Part shown: positions 49,372-58,130 of the stretch, piece after piece
How the letters are laid out: each line of letters starts with the position of its first letter
Position numbering within the stretch: the first letter of the stretch is position 1
NCBI RefSeq assembly: GCF_004006235.1
Contig: NZ_CP034753.1
Location: 930,001 to 994,000, forward strand
Direction: 5' to 3'
Length of the DNA: 64,000 nucleotides
From: Agromyces sp. LHK192
GTDB lineage: Bacteria; Actinomycetota; Actinomycetes; Actinomycetales; Microbacteriaceae
Translations under genes and position numbers: made by a program
Notes under the pieces: generated by a model
Database searches by the model: none
What the model was told of the DNA's origin: nothing
Seen by the model: the letters and a program-made list of their open reading frames with translations, nothing else

Positions 49372-50570
49372 CTCGGGAGCTCGGCGGCGACGATCCAGCC
49401 GCCGTCCGGCGACGGGCCGGCCCTGCAGACGCCGCCGAGGAGGGCTGCGCGTTCGCGCATGCCGGCGAGCCCGTACCCCCGTGGCGCCGCGCCGGCCACG
49501 CGCGCGCCGGCCGGCCCGTCACCCGGCAGCGCGTCCGGCCCTCGGGGCGGCACGTCGCCGCGCCACTCGCCGCGACCGTCGTCGCGCCCGTCGTCGCGCA
49601 CCTCGAGGTGCACGCGGTCGGCGTCGACCCCGACGCGGACGTCGACGCGGGTCGCCCCGCGCGCGTGCCGGCGCGCGTTGGTCACCGCCTCCTGCGCGAT
49701 GCGGAACAGGGCGGCACCGGTCGCCGACGGCAGGGCGGATGCCCCGTCCTCGACCACGACGGAGACCCGTGGCACCTCGCCCGCGACGTCGAGCGCCCGC
49801 AACTCCTCGAGCCCGGGCACCGGCGCGAGGGCGGCCTCGTCGGCGCGCAGCACGCGCACCATCGCGCGGAGCTCGTCGAGCGTCTTCGACGCTTCGCCCT
49901 CGATGCGGCGGAGCGCCTCGGCGGCGGCATCCGGTCGCTGTTCCGCGAGCGCCGTGCCCGCCTGGGCCTGGATCGCGATCGCCGAGACGTGGTGGGCCAC
50001 GGTGTCGTGCAGGTCGCGGGCGAGCTGCTCGCGCTCGAGCAGGCGCACGCGGTCGAGCTCGCGGGCCCTGCCGGTCGCGCGGAGCCGGAACACGACCCCG
50101 AGCGCGAGGGTCGTCGCGACCACGGCGACCGCGCCGACGAGGCTGCCCGCCGTCGTCTCGCCGAACGGGATCGACACGAGGATGCCGACCGTCATGAGCG
50201 CCGCGCCGCCGAACATCGCCCGGCCGGAGCCCCAGCGCATGACCGCGTATGCGAGTACCAGGAAGTACGCGGTGGTGATGAACTCCGACTCCGCGCCGAC
50301 CACGACGCTCATCGCCGTGCCCGCGGCGAAGGCGATCGCCAGCATCGTGAATGGCCGCACGCGACGCCACAGCAGGGTCGGCGCGAGGCCCGCGAGCACC
50401 AGCGCCCACGCCCAGCGCCACGGCACGTCGGTGCGCGTCGCCGCCTCGACGACGGCGAGCACGGGCGCAAGGGAGACCAGCACCCAGTCGCGCCAGACCC
50501 GTCGCGGCGGCGGCGGTGTCGCGGCCGGCGCCTCCCACCAGGCGCGCAGCGTGCTCGTCATGCCCCTCAT
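49359..50570 (-). CDS. NarL-type sensor histidine kinase
   Basis: A 403-residue kinase. Six or so membrane helices (residues 30-165) form the sensor region, then the HisKA_3 dimerisation box QLARDLHDTVAHHVSAIAIQ with the phospho-His, and the ATPase domain (ALFRIAQEAVTNARRHARGA, VRDDGRDDG, GYGLAGMRERAALLGG). A Gly/Pro/Asp-rich insertion (about 330-360) lies between the N and G boxes. The start could be the ATG at 50570 or an in-frame ATG 9 bases later. It is transcribed with the response regulator. Confidence 0.9.
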   Translation of the reverse strand: MRGMTSTLRAWWEAPAATPPPPRRVWRDWVLVSLAPVLAVVEAATRTDVPWRWAWALVLAGLAPTLLWRRVRPFTMLAIAFAAGTAMSVVVGAESEFITTAYFLVLAYAVMRWGSGRAMFGGAALMTVGILVSIPFGETTAGSLVGAVAVVATTLALGVVFRLRATGRARELDRVRLLEREQLARDLHDTVAHHVSAIAIQAQAGTALAEQRPDAAAEALRRIEGEASKTLDELRAMVRVLRADEAALAPVPGLEELRALDVAGEVPRVSVVVEDGASALPSATGAALFRIAQEAVTNARRHARGATRVDVRVGVDADRVHLEVRDDGRDDGRGEWRGDVPPRGPDALPGDGPAGARVAGAAPRGYGLAGMRERAALLGGVCRAGPSPDGGWIVAAELPRAGW

Positions 50571-50589
50571 GGTAGGGCGGGCGCCCTGC

Positions 50590-51282
50590 TCACCGGATCG
50601 GCCGGACGGCCGAGGCGCCCACGGGCGGGTTCGCCGCCGCCGGGCGCGGGCGGCTCGCCCCGCGACGGATCGCGATCTCGGCGATGACGAGGTTGATCGC
50701 CCACCCGGCGCCCATGAGCACGGCGTGCATGCCGGTGTCGGGCGCCCGCCCGGTGATGATCGCGTACGGCGCGACGGTGAGCACCTGGGTGCCTGCGCCC
50801 ATGCCGATCGCGTACGCCCGGATCATCCACGCCCGGTGGGTGCCCACGTCTCCGCGCCGGATCGCGAGGAACGCCGTGATCAGCGCCGCGGTCATCGCCA
50901 CCCCGACTACGAGCCGCATCACCGCGAGCGCCGGGCCCGCGGGCGGCGGGATCACGTAGAAGACGGTCATCCAGAGCGCCGACAGCGCCGAGGCGAGACC
51001 CATCGGCAGCACGATGCGGCCCGAGATGCGGTGCCAGCGGCGCCGCCGCAGCGCCGGGGCGAACTGCAGTGCGCCGAGCACGAGGTACACCGTGGAGCCG
51101 ACGATGTGCACGAGCACCGGCACCGGCGAATGGAAGAAGCGGGCGTTCTCCTCGGTGATGACGGCGCCGGTCGAGAGCTCGGAGACGCGCATCGCACCGC
51201 CGAGGATGGGGATCACGCTCAGCACGAGGAGCCCGGCCGGCACCATCCATTCGGCCGGGCTGCGACGGGAGGATTCGGTCAT
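50590..51282 (-). CDS. DUF2306 membrane protein
   Basis: A 230-residue protein with six to seven helices and RFFHSPVPVLVHIVGSTVYL, ALRRRRWHRISGRIVLPMGL, DVGTHRAWMIRAYAIGMGAG: the paired His/Arg signatures of DUF2306 (a cytochrome-b561-like fold). The start at 51282 omits a non-family extension. Upstream of the histidine kinase on the same strand by 19 bp, it may belong to the same operon, and could be its sensed partner. The function is unknown. Confidence 0.85.
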   Translation of the reverse strand: MTESSRRSPAEWMVPAGLLVLSVIPILGGAMRVSELSTGAVITEENARFFHSPVPVLVHIVGSTVYLVLGALQFAPALRRRRWHRISGRIVLPMGLASALSALWMTVFYVIPPPAGPALAVMRLVVGVAMTAALITAFLAIRRGDVGTHRAWMIRAYAIGMGAGTQVLTVAPYAIITGRAPDTGMHAVLMGAGWAINLVIAEIAIRRGASRPRPAAANPPVGASAVRPIR

Positions 51283-51428
51283 GATCCGATGCTCGCGTGG
51301 GCGACCGGCGCGGCACATCGGCTCGACGGTCGGTCTCGGCGGGTGCGGCATCGGCCGAACGGCCGAGCGGCGAGGTCGACGCCGGCGCCTGATTCCGTCG
51401 GAACCGCGAGACCAGCGAGAATGGGCGG

Positions 51429-51905
51429 GTGACCGCAACCCTCGACATCCAGCCGGGCGACCTGAACGACGAGCGCGTGCTGCGACTGCTCGCCGACCAC
51501 CTCCAGGACATGTTCGCGACCTCGCCCGCCGAGAGCGTGCACGCCCTCGACGTCTCCGGCCTGTCGGTGCCCGAGATCACGTTCTGGACGGTCGCGCACG
51601 AGGGCGAGATCGTCGGATGCGTCGCGCTGAAGGAGCTCGACCCCGGGCACGGCGAGCTCAAGTCGATGCGCACGGATGCCTCGGTGCGCGGCCGCGGGCT
51701 CGGCGCCGGGCTGCTCGAGCACGTGCTCGCCGAGGCGATCCGCCGCGACTACCGTCGGGTCAGCCTCGAGACCGGCACCGAGGACTTCTTCGCCCCGGCC
51801 CGCGCGCTGTACGCCAAGTACGGCTTCGTCGAGACCGGCCCGTTCGCGTCGTACGCGCTCGACCCGAACAGCGTCTTCATGACCATCGAGCTCGACGGGC
51901 GCTGA
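51429..51905 (+). CDS. GNAT family N-acetyltransferase
   Basis: A 158-residue GNAT enzyme. The acetyl-CoA loop is RGRGLGAGLLEHVLAEAIRR; IVGCVALKELDPGHGELKSM and YRRVSLETG supply the core strands; FAPARALYAKYGFVETGPFA is the C-terminal half. It starts with GTG at 51429 preceded by GAGAATGGGCG. The close similarity of the last segment to YafP/PaaT-like protein acetyltransferases is noted; the substrate is unknown. It leads a four-gene plus-strand run. Confidence 0.9.
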   Translation: MTATLDIQPGDLNDERVLRLLADHLQDMFATSPAESVHALDVSGLSVPEITFWTVAHEGEIVGCVALKELDPGHGELKSMRTDASVRGRGLGAGLLEHVLAEAIRRDYRRVSLETGTEDFFAPARALYAKYGFVETGPFASYALDPNSVFMTIELDGR

Positions 51906-51909
51906 TCCG

Positions 51910-52356
51910 ATGCCCGCGGCGATCCCCGTCGTCGTCGTGGTCGACGTGGCGAACGTGATGGGTTCGCGGCCCGACGGCTGGTGGCGCGACCGGGCGGGCG
52001 CCGCGACCCGGCTGCTCGCCGGCATGCCCGCGCTGGTCGGAGGCGAAGTCGTCGCACCCGATTCCGACGACCCGGATGCCCCGCCGCTGCGCATCGCTCG
52101 CATCGTCGCGGTGCTCGAGGGCCAGGCGAGACGCGCTGAAGCGCCCGAGGGCATCGACGTCGTGCTCGCGGCCGCCGACGGCGACTCGACCATCGCCGAG
52201 ATCGCCAACGAGCTCGCGAACGAGCTCGCCGGGCCGGCACACGCGGGGGAGGGGCATCCGCTCGTGGTCACCGCCGATCGCGGCCTGCGCGCCCGACTCG
52301 ACCCGGCCGTGCTCGTCGCCGGGCAGGGCTGGCTCAACGCCCTCCTCGGCCGGTGA
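51910..52356 (+). CDS. NYN/PIN-like predicted nuclease
   Basis: A 148-residue protein with the NYN/PIN core: VVVVVDVANVMGSRPDGWWR (first acidic residue and WWRDRAGAA), DVVLAAADGDSTIAEIANEL and HPLVVTADRGLRARLD. This subgroup is frequently labelled NTP pyrophosphohydrolase in databases on weak evidence; the sequence shows PIN-fold acidic residues and a helical DGDSTI loop, more consistent with an RNase-like enzyme. It sits 4 bp after the GNAT gene and is probably co-translated. Confidence 0.72.
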   Translation: MPAAIPVVVVVDVANVMGSRPDGWWRDRAGAATRLLAGMPALVGGEVVAPDSDDPDAPPLRIARIVAVLEGQARRAEAPEGIDVVLAAADGDSTIAEIANELANELAGPAHAGEGHPLVVTADRGLRARLDPAVLVAGQGWLNALLGR

Positions 52357-52423
52357 GCGCCGGGTCGACCGCCGCGCCCGCGGCCGATTCGGCGGCGGGG
52401 GTCCGCTGATATAGCATCCGTCG

Positions 52424-53758
52424 GTGCGCAGATCCCGCCGCGTGTTCGTCGTCGTCGCCGTCACGCTCCTCGTCCTCATCGCCGCTGTCGTCGGCGTCTA
52501 CCTCTGGCAGCGGCCCATCCTCGTCACGGCCACCGGATACGCGGCCCACAACGCGTGCGCCGTCGCCCACGTCGCCGACCGCGACCACCCCGAGACCGAC
52601 CTGCCCGACAACCCGCTCGTGCCGTACCTCCAGGCCGGCGTCGACGACGACGGCGCGACCGCGAACCTGTTCGGCGTCCTCGCCGGGCAGCGGGCCTGGT
52701 ACACCGAGGGCTTCGGCTGCACCCTTGCGGGCGACCGGCCCGAGTTCGGCGAGGCGACTTCGATCTCGCCTGACGCGAACCCGTTCGCCGAGGCATCCGT
52801 CGACGCCGACCCGGCCATCGACGCGGCGATCGCCGGCGCGTTCGGCGACGACCTCGCCGACCCGGATGCCGCCGCGCTCGGCACCCGCGGCGTCGTCGTG
52901 GTGAAGGGCGGCGACCTCGTCGGCGAACGCTACGCCGACGGGTTCGACGCGTCGACGCCGCAGCTCGGCTGGTCGATGTCGAAGTCGGTCGCGTCGCTCA
53001 TGCTCGGCGTGCTCGTCGAGCGCGGCGAGGTCGCGCTCGACGACGACCACCTGCGCCCCGAGTGGACCGACGAGCGCGCCGACATCACCGTCGAACAGCT
53101 CGTGCGCATGACCAGCGGCATCGAGTGGGACGAGACCTACGACCTCGGCACGCCCATCACCCAGATGCTCTACCTCGAGCCCGACATGGCCGGCTACGTC
53201 GCGAGCCTGCCGCTCGCGCACGAGCCCGGCACCGTGCAGCAGTACTCCAGCGGCAGCACCAACCTGCTCTGCTCGGTGCTCGCGGAGCGCACGGGCCTCG
53301 GCGCCGACCTGCCGCGACAGCTGCTGCTCGGGCCGCTCGGCATGTCGTCGGCCGTCTTCGAACCGGATGCCTCGGGCCTGCCCGTGTGCTCGTCGTACCT
53401 GTGGGCGACGCCGCGCGACTGGGCCGCGATCGGCTGGTTCGCCGAGCAGGGCGGGGTGTGGGGCGGCGAACGGCTGCTGCCCGACGACTGGATGGCGCAG
53501 AGCGTCACCGTCGACCCGGTCGAGTCGACCGACGACCCCGGCTACGGCATGGGTTGGCGGACCAACAGGCTGCCGGACGGCAGCCTCGCGTGGCCCGAGC
53601 TGCCCGAGGACACGTTCACGGCGAACGGCCACGACGGCCAGGTCATCTTCGTCGTGCCGTCGGAGGACGTCGTCGTGGTGCGGCTCGGGTTCACGCCCGA
53701 GGTCGAGCACGAGCCGCGCACCGTCGCGCTCGTCGCGGCCGCGATCGCCGCGGACTGA
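52424..53758 (+). CDS. NylB-like serine hydrolase with N-terminal membrane anchor
   Basis: A 444-residue protein with a single N-terminal transmembrane helix (residues 7-27) and no signal cleavage site. The catalytic motifs are SMSK (Ser184, Lys187), YSS (274-276) and GHDG near 404. SMSKSVASLMLGVLVERGEV is the 6-aminohexanoate-dimer hydrolase/EstB-type serine helix. Cysteines near 45 and 99 could pair outside the cell. The GTG at 52424 lacks a clear alternative. The substrate may be an amide or ester; it is not a classical DD-peptidase, which has YSN at motif two. Confidence 0.87.
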   Translation: MRRSRRVFVVVAVTLLVLIAAVVGVYLWQRPILVTATGYAAHNACAVAHVADRDHPETDLPDNPLVPYLQAGVDDDGATANLFGVLAGQRAWYTEGFGCTLAGDRPEFGEATSISPDANPFAEASVDADPAIDAAIAGAFGDDLADPDAAALGTRGVVVVKGGDLVGERYADGFDASTPQLGWSMSKSVASLMLGVLVERGEVALDDDHLRPEWTDERADITVEQLVRMTSGIEWDETYDLGTPITQMLYLEPDMAGYVASLPLAHEPGTVQQYSSGSTNLLCSVLAERTGLGADLPRQLLLGPLGMSSAVFEPDASGLPVCSSYLWATPRDWAAIGWFAEQGGVWGGERLLPDDWMAQSVTVDPVESTDDPGYGMGWRTNRLPDGSLAWPELPEDTFTANGHDGQVIFVVPSEDVVVVRLGFTPEVEHEPRTVALVAAAIAAD

Positions 53759-53787
53759 ACCCGGGGCATCCGCTCCGGTGGGGTCGT

Positions 53788-53806
53788 CAGCCGCCCGCGG
53801 CGGCTG
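53788..53806. terminator. bidirectional hairpin terminator
   Basis: CAGCCGCC-CGC-GGCGGCTG, a perfect 8-bp stem, lies between the convergent serine hydrolase and EEP genes (53758 and 53817). Confidence 0.75.
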
Positions 53807-53816
53807 AGGCAATCCC

Positions 53817-54527
53817 TCAGATGACGATGTCGGCGTCCTGGTGATCGCTCGCGCGCAGGTCCGCGTACTCCGCGTCGACGAGGATCGGCAGGTGGTCGCT
53901 CGACCCGCGCGGCAGCGTCTCGACGCGGCGGATGTCGAGGCCGGCCGACGTCGCCAGGTCGAAGTGCCCGCGGAAGAACTTGTAACGCGTGTACGTGCGC
54001 GAGTCGCTCAGCGTCAGCTCGTAGCCGTGCTCGCGGACCTTCTCTGCGAGGTTGTCCTTGAAGACCGGGTAGTTGTAGTCGCCGACCATGAGGATCGGCA
54101 AGCCCGGGCCGAGCAGTTGCAGCTCGCTCAGCGCCGTGCGGATCTGATGCCGCCGCAGCGAGTTCAGCGCGGTCAGCGGCGCCGCGTGGAAGGAGGCGAC
54201 GATGACGTCGCGCTGGTGCTCGAGGTCGATGAAGCGGGCGCCGAGCAGCCGCTCGTGCGCCGGCCGCAGGATGCGGTCGTGCAACGACTTCTTCAGGGCG
54301 AACGCGCGGATCGACCGCGGCAGCAACCGGTCGGGGCGGTAGTACACCGCCAGGCCGAGGCGGTTGCCCGTCGTCGAGTGCGCGAGGCGGAGACGCCCCA
54401 CGTCTTCGGCGAGCCCGTGCGTCTCGCACTCCTGCACGCAGATCGCGTCGGGTGAGTAGCGCTCGTCGAGCTCCGCGAGCTCGGCGATCGCGCGGTGCTT
54501 CCTGAGGTTGTAGCTGATGACCAGCAT
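53817..54527 (-). CDS. cytoplasmic endonuclease/exonuclease/phosphatase-family protein
   Basis: A 236-residue EEP-fold protein without signal peptide. VISYNLRKHRA, ICVQECETHG (Glu), ASFHAAPLTA (His), ILMVGDYNYPVF (Asp-x-Asn) and SSDHLPILVDAEY (Asp-His) supply the metal-dependent active site. The short form resembles stand-alone AP-endonuclease-like phosphodiesterases. It may act on DNA, RNA or a small phosphodiester. The ATG at 54527 directly begins the fold. Confidence 0.88.
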   Translation of the reverse strand: MLVISYNLRKHRAIAELAELDERYSPDAICVQECETHGLAEDVGRLRLAHSTTGNRLGLAVYYRPDRLLPRSIRAFALKKSLHDRILRPAHERLLGARFIDLEHQRDVIVASFHAAPLTALNSLRRHQIRTALSELQLLGPGLPILMVGDYNYPVFKDNLAEKVREHGYELTLSDSRTYTRYKFFRGHFDLATSAGLDIRRVETLPRGSSDHLPILVDAEYADLRASDHQDADIVI

Positions 54528-54603
54528 GCGATTCAGCCTAGGCCTGCTACTCGGGCGTCGGGCGTGGGGTTGCCTTCGAGTTCGCCGTGTGACAGCCGCG
54601 CGT

Positions 54604-56409
54604 TCACCGACCCGCAGGCGGCTGACCGGCCGCGACGGCCGCGCCGACGGTCAGCCCGTCGGCGACGATCGAGGTCGGCGGTCGTCGCGAGTCATGCGCG
54701 CGCGACCATGCCGTCCAGAGTTCGGCGTAGACCCCGTCGGCGGCGACGAGATCGGCGTGCGTCCCGCTCTCCACGAGCCGGCCCCGATCCAGCACGATGA
54801 CCCGGTCGGCCTGCGCCGCCTGATCGAGCCGGTGGGCGATGGTGATCGTCGTGCGCCCCGCCGCCAGGTCGCGGGCGGCGCGTTCGAGCACGGGTTCGGA
54901 TGCCCCGCCGTCGGCCGCCGTCGCCTCGTCGAGCACCAGCACGCCGGGGTCGTGGAGCACGAGTCGCGCCAGCATAAGCTGCTGCGACTGCGTCGGGGTG
55001 AGCGCGTGCCCGCCCGACCCCACGACGGTGTCGAGCCCGTCGGGGAGTCGCGCGGCCCACTCCGCGGCGCCGACCCGGGTGAGGGCGTCGTGCAGTGCGT
55101 CGTCGGAGGCATCCGGCGCCGCCATCCGCAGGTCGTCGGCGAGGGTGCCCGCGAACACGTGCGGCTCCTGACCGGCGACGCCGACGCGAGGCGGCGCGCC
55201 GTCGGCGCCCAGCCGGATGCGACCGTCGTCGGGCAGCAGGGTGCCGAGCACGAGCGCGGCGACCGTGCTCTTGCCCGCGCCGCTCGCGCCGACGAGCGCG
55301 ACCGTCTCGCCGGCCTCGACCCGGAACGTCAGGTCGTCGACCGCGGGTTGCGCGTCGTAGCCGAACCGCACGCCGTCGAACCGCACCGGCGCGGCCGACC
55401 CGGCCGAGGCGGCCCGGCGGGGCGCCTGCTCCGGCAGCTCGAGCACGCCGACGAGCCGCGCGAGGCCCGCGCCGGCGCGCTGCAGGTCGTCGACGCCCGA
55501 CAGCACCGACCCGACCGGCCCGAACAGGGCGTGGAAGTAGAGGGCGGCCGCCGTCGCCTGCCCGACCGTCGCGAGGTCGGCGCCGACCAGCCAGAATCCG
55601 ACCGCGAGCACGGCGGCGAGCCCGACGAACTCGGCCGCGTTGAGCCGGTTCCAGAAGTCCACCGCGATCCGCGACGATCGGAACTCGAGCTCCGCCGAAC
55701 GGATGGCGGCCTGCTCGATGTCCGCCTCGCGGGGCGCGGACGCACCCATCGCGCGGACCGTGTCGACCGCGTCGATCGACTCGAGGATGCGCTGCGAGCG
55801 GTCGCCGTCGGCGGCACGCGCGTCGCGGTACACCGGGCGCGAGCGGCGCAGGTACCCGCGGAGGGCGAACGCCTGCACCGGCACCGCCGCGAGTGCGGCC
55901 AGCGAGAACCGCCAGTCGATCACGCCGAGTCCGACGATCGTCACGACGATGCTGAACCCGGCCGACGCGAAGACCGGCAGCACGCCGCTGACGACCTCGC
56001 CGACGATGCGGGTGTCGCCCGCGGCCCGGGCCACGAGGTCGCCGCGGCCGGCGCGTTCGACGACGGGCAGCGGCAGCCTGAGGATGCGCGTGACGACGCG
56101 GCCGCGAAGGTCCGCGAGCACGCGCTCGCCGAGCCGGGCCACGAGCATCCGCCCGGAGCCGGTCAGTGCGCCGTAGGCGACGCCGAACCCGGCGATCGCC
56201 GCGACCAGCGCGGGCAGGGCGGTCGCGTCGCCGTCGATGGCGGCGTCGACGATCCGGCCGAGCAGGGCGGGCATGGCGAGTCCGGCGATGGCCGAGGCGA
56301 GTAGCACGACGACCGCGCCGGTGAGCGCGAGGCGGCGGGACGAGAAGAGCTGCCCGACCTCGCGTCGGATCTGCTTCGGCGTGGCGACGGGGAGGATCTC
56401 GAGGCTCAT
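54604..56409 (-). CDS. ABC exporter half-transporter B (ATP-hydrolysing partner)
   Basis: A 601-residue fused membrane-plus-ATPase exporter. Six helices (about 30-320) precede the nucleotide-binding domain: Walker A GASGAGKST (about 372-380), Walker B VLVLDEAT with the catalytic Glu, and a switch His in TITIAHRLD. The signature loop is LTPTQ instead of LSGGQ. The ATG overlaps the previous gene's TGA by ATGA. It forms a heterodimer with the gene at 56406, in which one composite ATP site is canonical and the other is dead. The cargo is unknown; such exporters move drugs, lipids or peptides. Confidence 0.9.
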   Translation of the reverse strand: MSLEILPVATPKQIRREVGQLFSSRRLALTGAVVVLLASAIAGLAMPALLGRIVDAAIDGDATALPALVAAIAGFGVAYGALTGSGRMLVARLGERVLADLRGRVVTRILRLPLPVVERAGRGDLVARAAGDTRIVGEVVSGVLPVFASAGFSIVVTIVGLGVIDWRFSLAALAAVPVQAFALRGYLRRSRPVYRDARAADGDRSQRILESIDAVDTVRAMGASAPREADIEQAAIRSAELEFRSSRIAVDFWNRLNAAEFVGLAAVLAVGFWLVGADLATVGQATAAALYFHALFGPVGSVLSGVDDLQRAGAGLARLVGVLELPEQAPRRAASAGSAAPVRFDGVRFGYDAQPAVDDLTFRVEAGETVALVGASGAGKSTVAALVLGTLLPDDGRIRLGADGAPPRVGVAGQEPHVFAGTLADDLRMAAPDASDDALHDALTRVGAAEWAARLPDGLDTVVGSGGHALTPTQSQQLMLARLVLHDPGVLVLDEATAADGGASEPVLERAARDLAAGRTTITIAHRLDQAAQADRVIVLDRGRLVESGTHADLVAADGVYAELWTAWSRAHDSRRPPTSIVADGLTVGAAVAAGQPPAGR

Positions 56410-58076
56410 GCGGACACCTCGGCCGTCTGCACGCGGACCACGGCGTCGCAGACGCGCTGGAGCGCCGGACTCGGCGCGATCACGAGCGTCGCGCCGGTCC
56501 GGGCGCCGCGGAGCCGCTCGACGATGCGAGCCTCGGTGACGGAGTCGACGGCGCTCGTCGGGTCGTGCAGCACGAGCACCCGCGGATCGCGGGCGAGCCC
56601 TCGCGCGAGCGACACCCGCTGGCGCTGTCCGCCCGAGAGGGTCAGCCCGCGTTCGCCGACGCCGCGGTCCAGGCGCTCCGGCGACGCGTCGAGCACGTCG
56701 TCGAGCACCGCAGCCCAGGTCGCGCGCTCGAGCGCGTCGGCGGAGACCGGGGCGGCGAGTTCGAGGTTCGAGCGGACGGTGCCCGAGAAGAGCACCGGAT
56801 GCCTCGGCACCGACAGCATCGGGGGTTCGGCGGCCGATTCGGGCGCCAACGGGCCCGAGAGTTCGCGACCGTCGACGAGCACCCGCCCCGATCGCGGCGG
56901 CCGCAACCCGGCGAGCAGTTCGGACAGCTCGCGGGCCGCCTCGTCGTCGTCGAGCAGGACGCCGACGAGTGCGCCGCGCGCGACCTCCACGGACACGGGC
57001 GGGAGCAGGTCGCCGCGGACCGCGTCGAGCACCAGCACCGGTGCGCCCCCGTCGAGGTCGGCGGCGGTCGAGTCGGTCGGAGCGGAGGCATCCGTGCGTG
57101 CGTCCGTCGCGGCATCCGCCGCCGCTGCGCGCAGCACGTCGTCGACCCGGTGCGCCGAGGCGCGCTTGGCGACGAACTCCGCACTGATGAACGCGAGGCC
57201 GCTCACCGGCCAGTACAGGAACTGCGCGAGGCCCAGCACCGCGACCAGTTCGCCGACCGAGATCGTGCCGTCGATCGCCTGCGCGCCACCCACCCAGGCG
57301 ATGCCGGCGAGCAGGAGCCCCGACGCGCTCATGCTCACGATCGAATAGCTCCCCTTCGCGGTGATCGCGCGGCGCGAGGCCCTGAGCGACGCGGCGTTCG
57401 CGAGCTCGAACCGGGCGACCGCCGCCTCCTCGGCGTGCAGGCCCTTCACCGTGCGAAGGCCGGTCAGCAGGTCGCTCGCCACGGCGCTCGCGGTCGCCGC
57501 GGCCTCCTGCTCGGCGTGCGATCGGCGCTCGAGCGGAGCGGTCGCGAAGTGCAGGGCCACGACCAGCACGGGGGTGGCCACCAGCACGATGACGCCCAGC
57601 AGGGGCGAGATGACGAACAGGGAGACCGCGACGGTCACGACCGCGGCGAGCTCGGCGACCGAACCGCCGACGAGCCAGAACATGCCGGTGACCCGGTCGA
57701 CGTCGCCGGATGCGACGGCCAGCAGGTCGCCCGGTGTGCGCCGCTTCGCGAAGCCGCGCGGCGCCAGGAGGCGGCCGACCACGGCGCGGCGCAGGTCGAG
57801 CCCGCCCGTCTCGGTCGCGCGAACGGTCGCGAGCTCGCCCATGCGCCAGGCGAGCAGCAGGCCGAGGAAGAGCGCGGCCAGCGCGGCGAGCGACCAGGCG
57901 AGCGCCACGGGGTCGTTCGGTTCGATCGCGCGGTCGATCACGATGCCGATCAGCACCGGCACGAGGGCCTCGGCGACCTGATGGCCGACGAGGCCGGCCA
58001 CGCCGACGACGAGCAGGAGGCGGCGCCCGCGGAACAACGTCCGGAAGGCGGAGGGGGGCGCGGCTGGAATCGGCAC
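56406..58076 (-). CDS. ABC exporter half-transporter A (degenerate ATP site)
   Basis: A 556-residue partner. The membrane domain (about 15-310) is normal. The nucleotide domain has lost Walker A: ARGALVGVLLDDDEAARELS replaces GxxGxGKST at about 360-380. Walker B is VLVLHDPTSA, lacking the catalytic Glu. The signature loop LTLSGGQRQRVSLARGL is fully conserved. So this subunit donates only a signature motif to the partner's Walker A. It overlaps the downstream exporter gene. The AraC regulator 58131 is divergent, 54 bp away. Confidence 0.9.
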   Translation of the reverse strand: MPIPAAPPSAFRTLFRGRRLLLVVGVAGLVGHQVAEALVPVLIGIVIDRAIEPNDPVALAWSLAALAALFLGLLLAWRMGELATVRATETGGLDLRRAVVGRLLAPRGFAKRRTPGDLLAVASGDVDRVTGMFWLVGGSVAELAAVVTVAVSLFVISPLLGVIVLVATPVLVVALHFATAPLERRSHAEQEAAATASAVASDLLTGLRTVKGLHAEEAAVARFELANAASLRASRRAITAKGSYSIVSMSASGLLLAGIAWVGGAQAIDGTISVGELVAVLGLAQFLYWPVSGLAFISAEFVAKRASAHRVDDVLRAAAADAATDARTDASAPTDSTAADLDGGAPVLVLDAVRGDLLPPVSVEVARGALVGVLLDDDEAARELSELLAGLRPPRSGRVLVDGRELSGPLAPESAAEPPMLSVPRHPVLFSGTVRSNLELAAPVSADALERATWAAVLDDVLDASPERLDRGVGERGLTLSGGQRQRVSLARGLARDPRVLVLHDPTSAVDSVTEARIVERLRGARTGATLVIAPSPALQRVCDAVVRVQTAEVSA

Positions 58077-58130
58077 GCGCTCCAGCTTAGGATTCCCTCA
58101 CTTGTACGACTGGCGATAGGAGGCCGGATC

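Noticed and set aside
48685..51432. Very long plus-strand open frame over the two-component system
   Set aside because: Antisense to response regulator, kinase and DUF2306 genes that carry all expected motifs.
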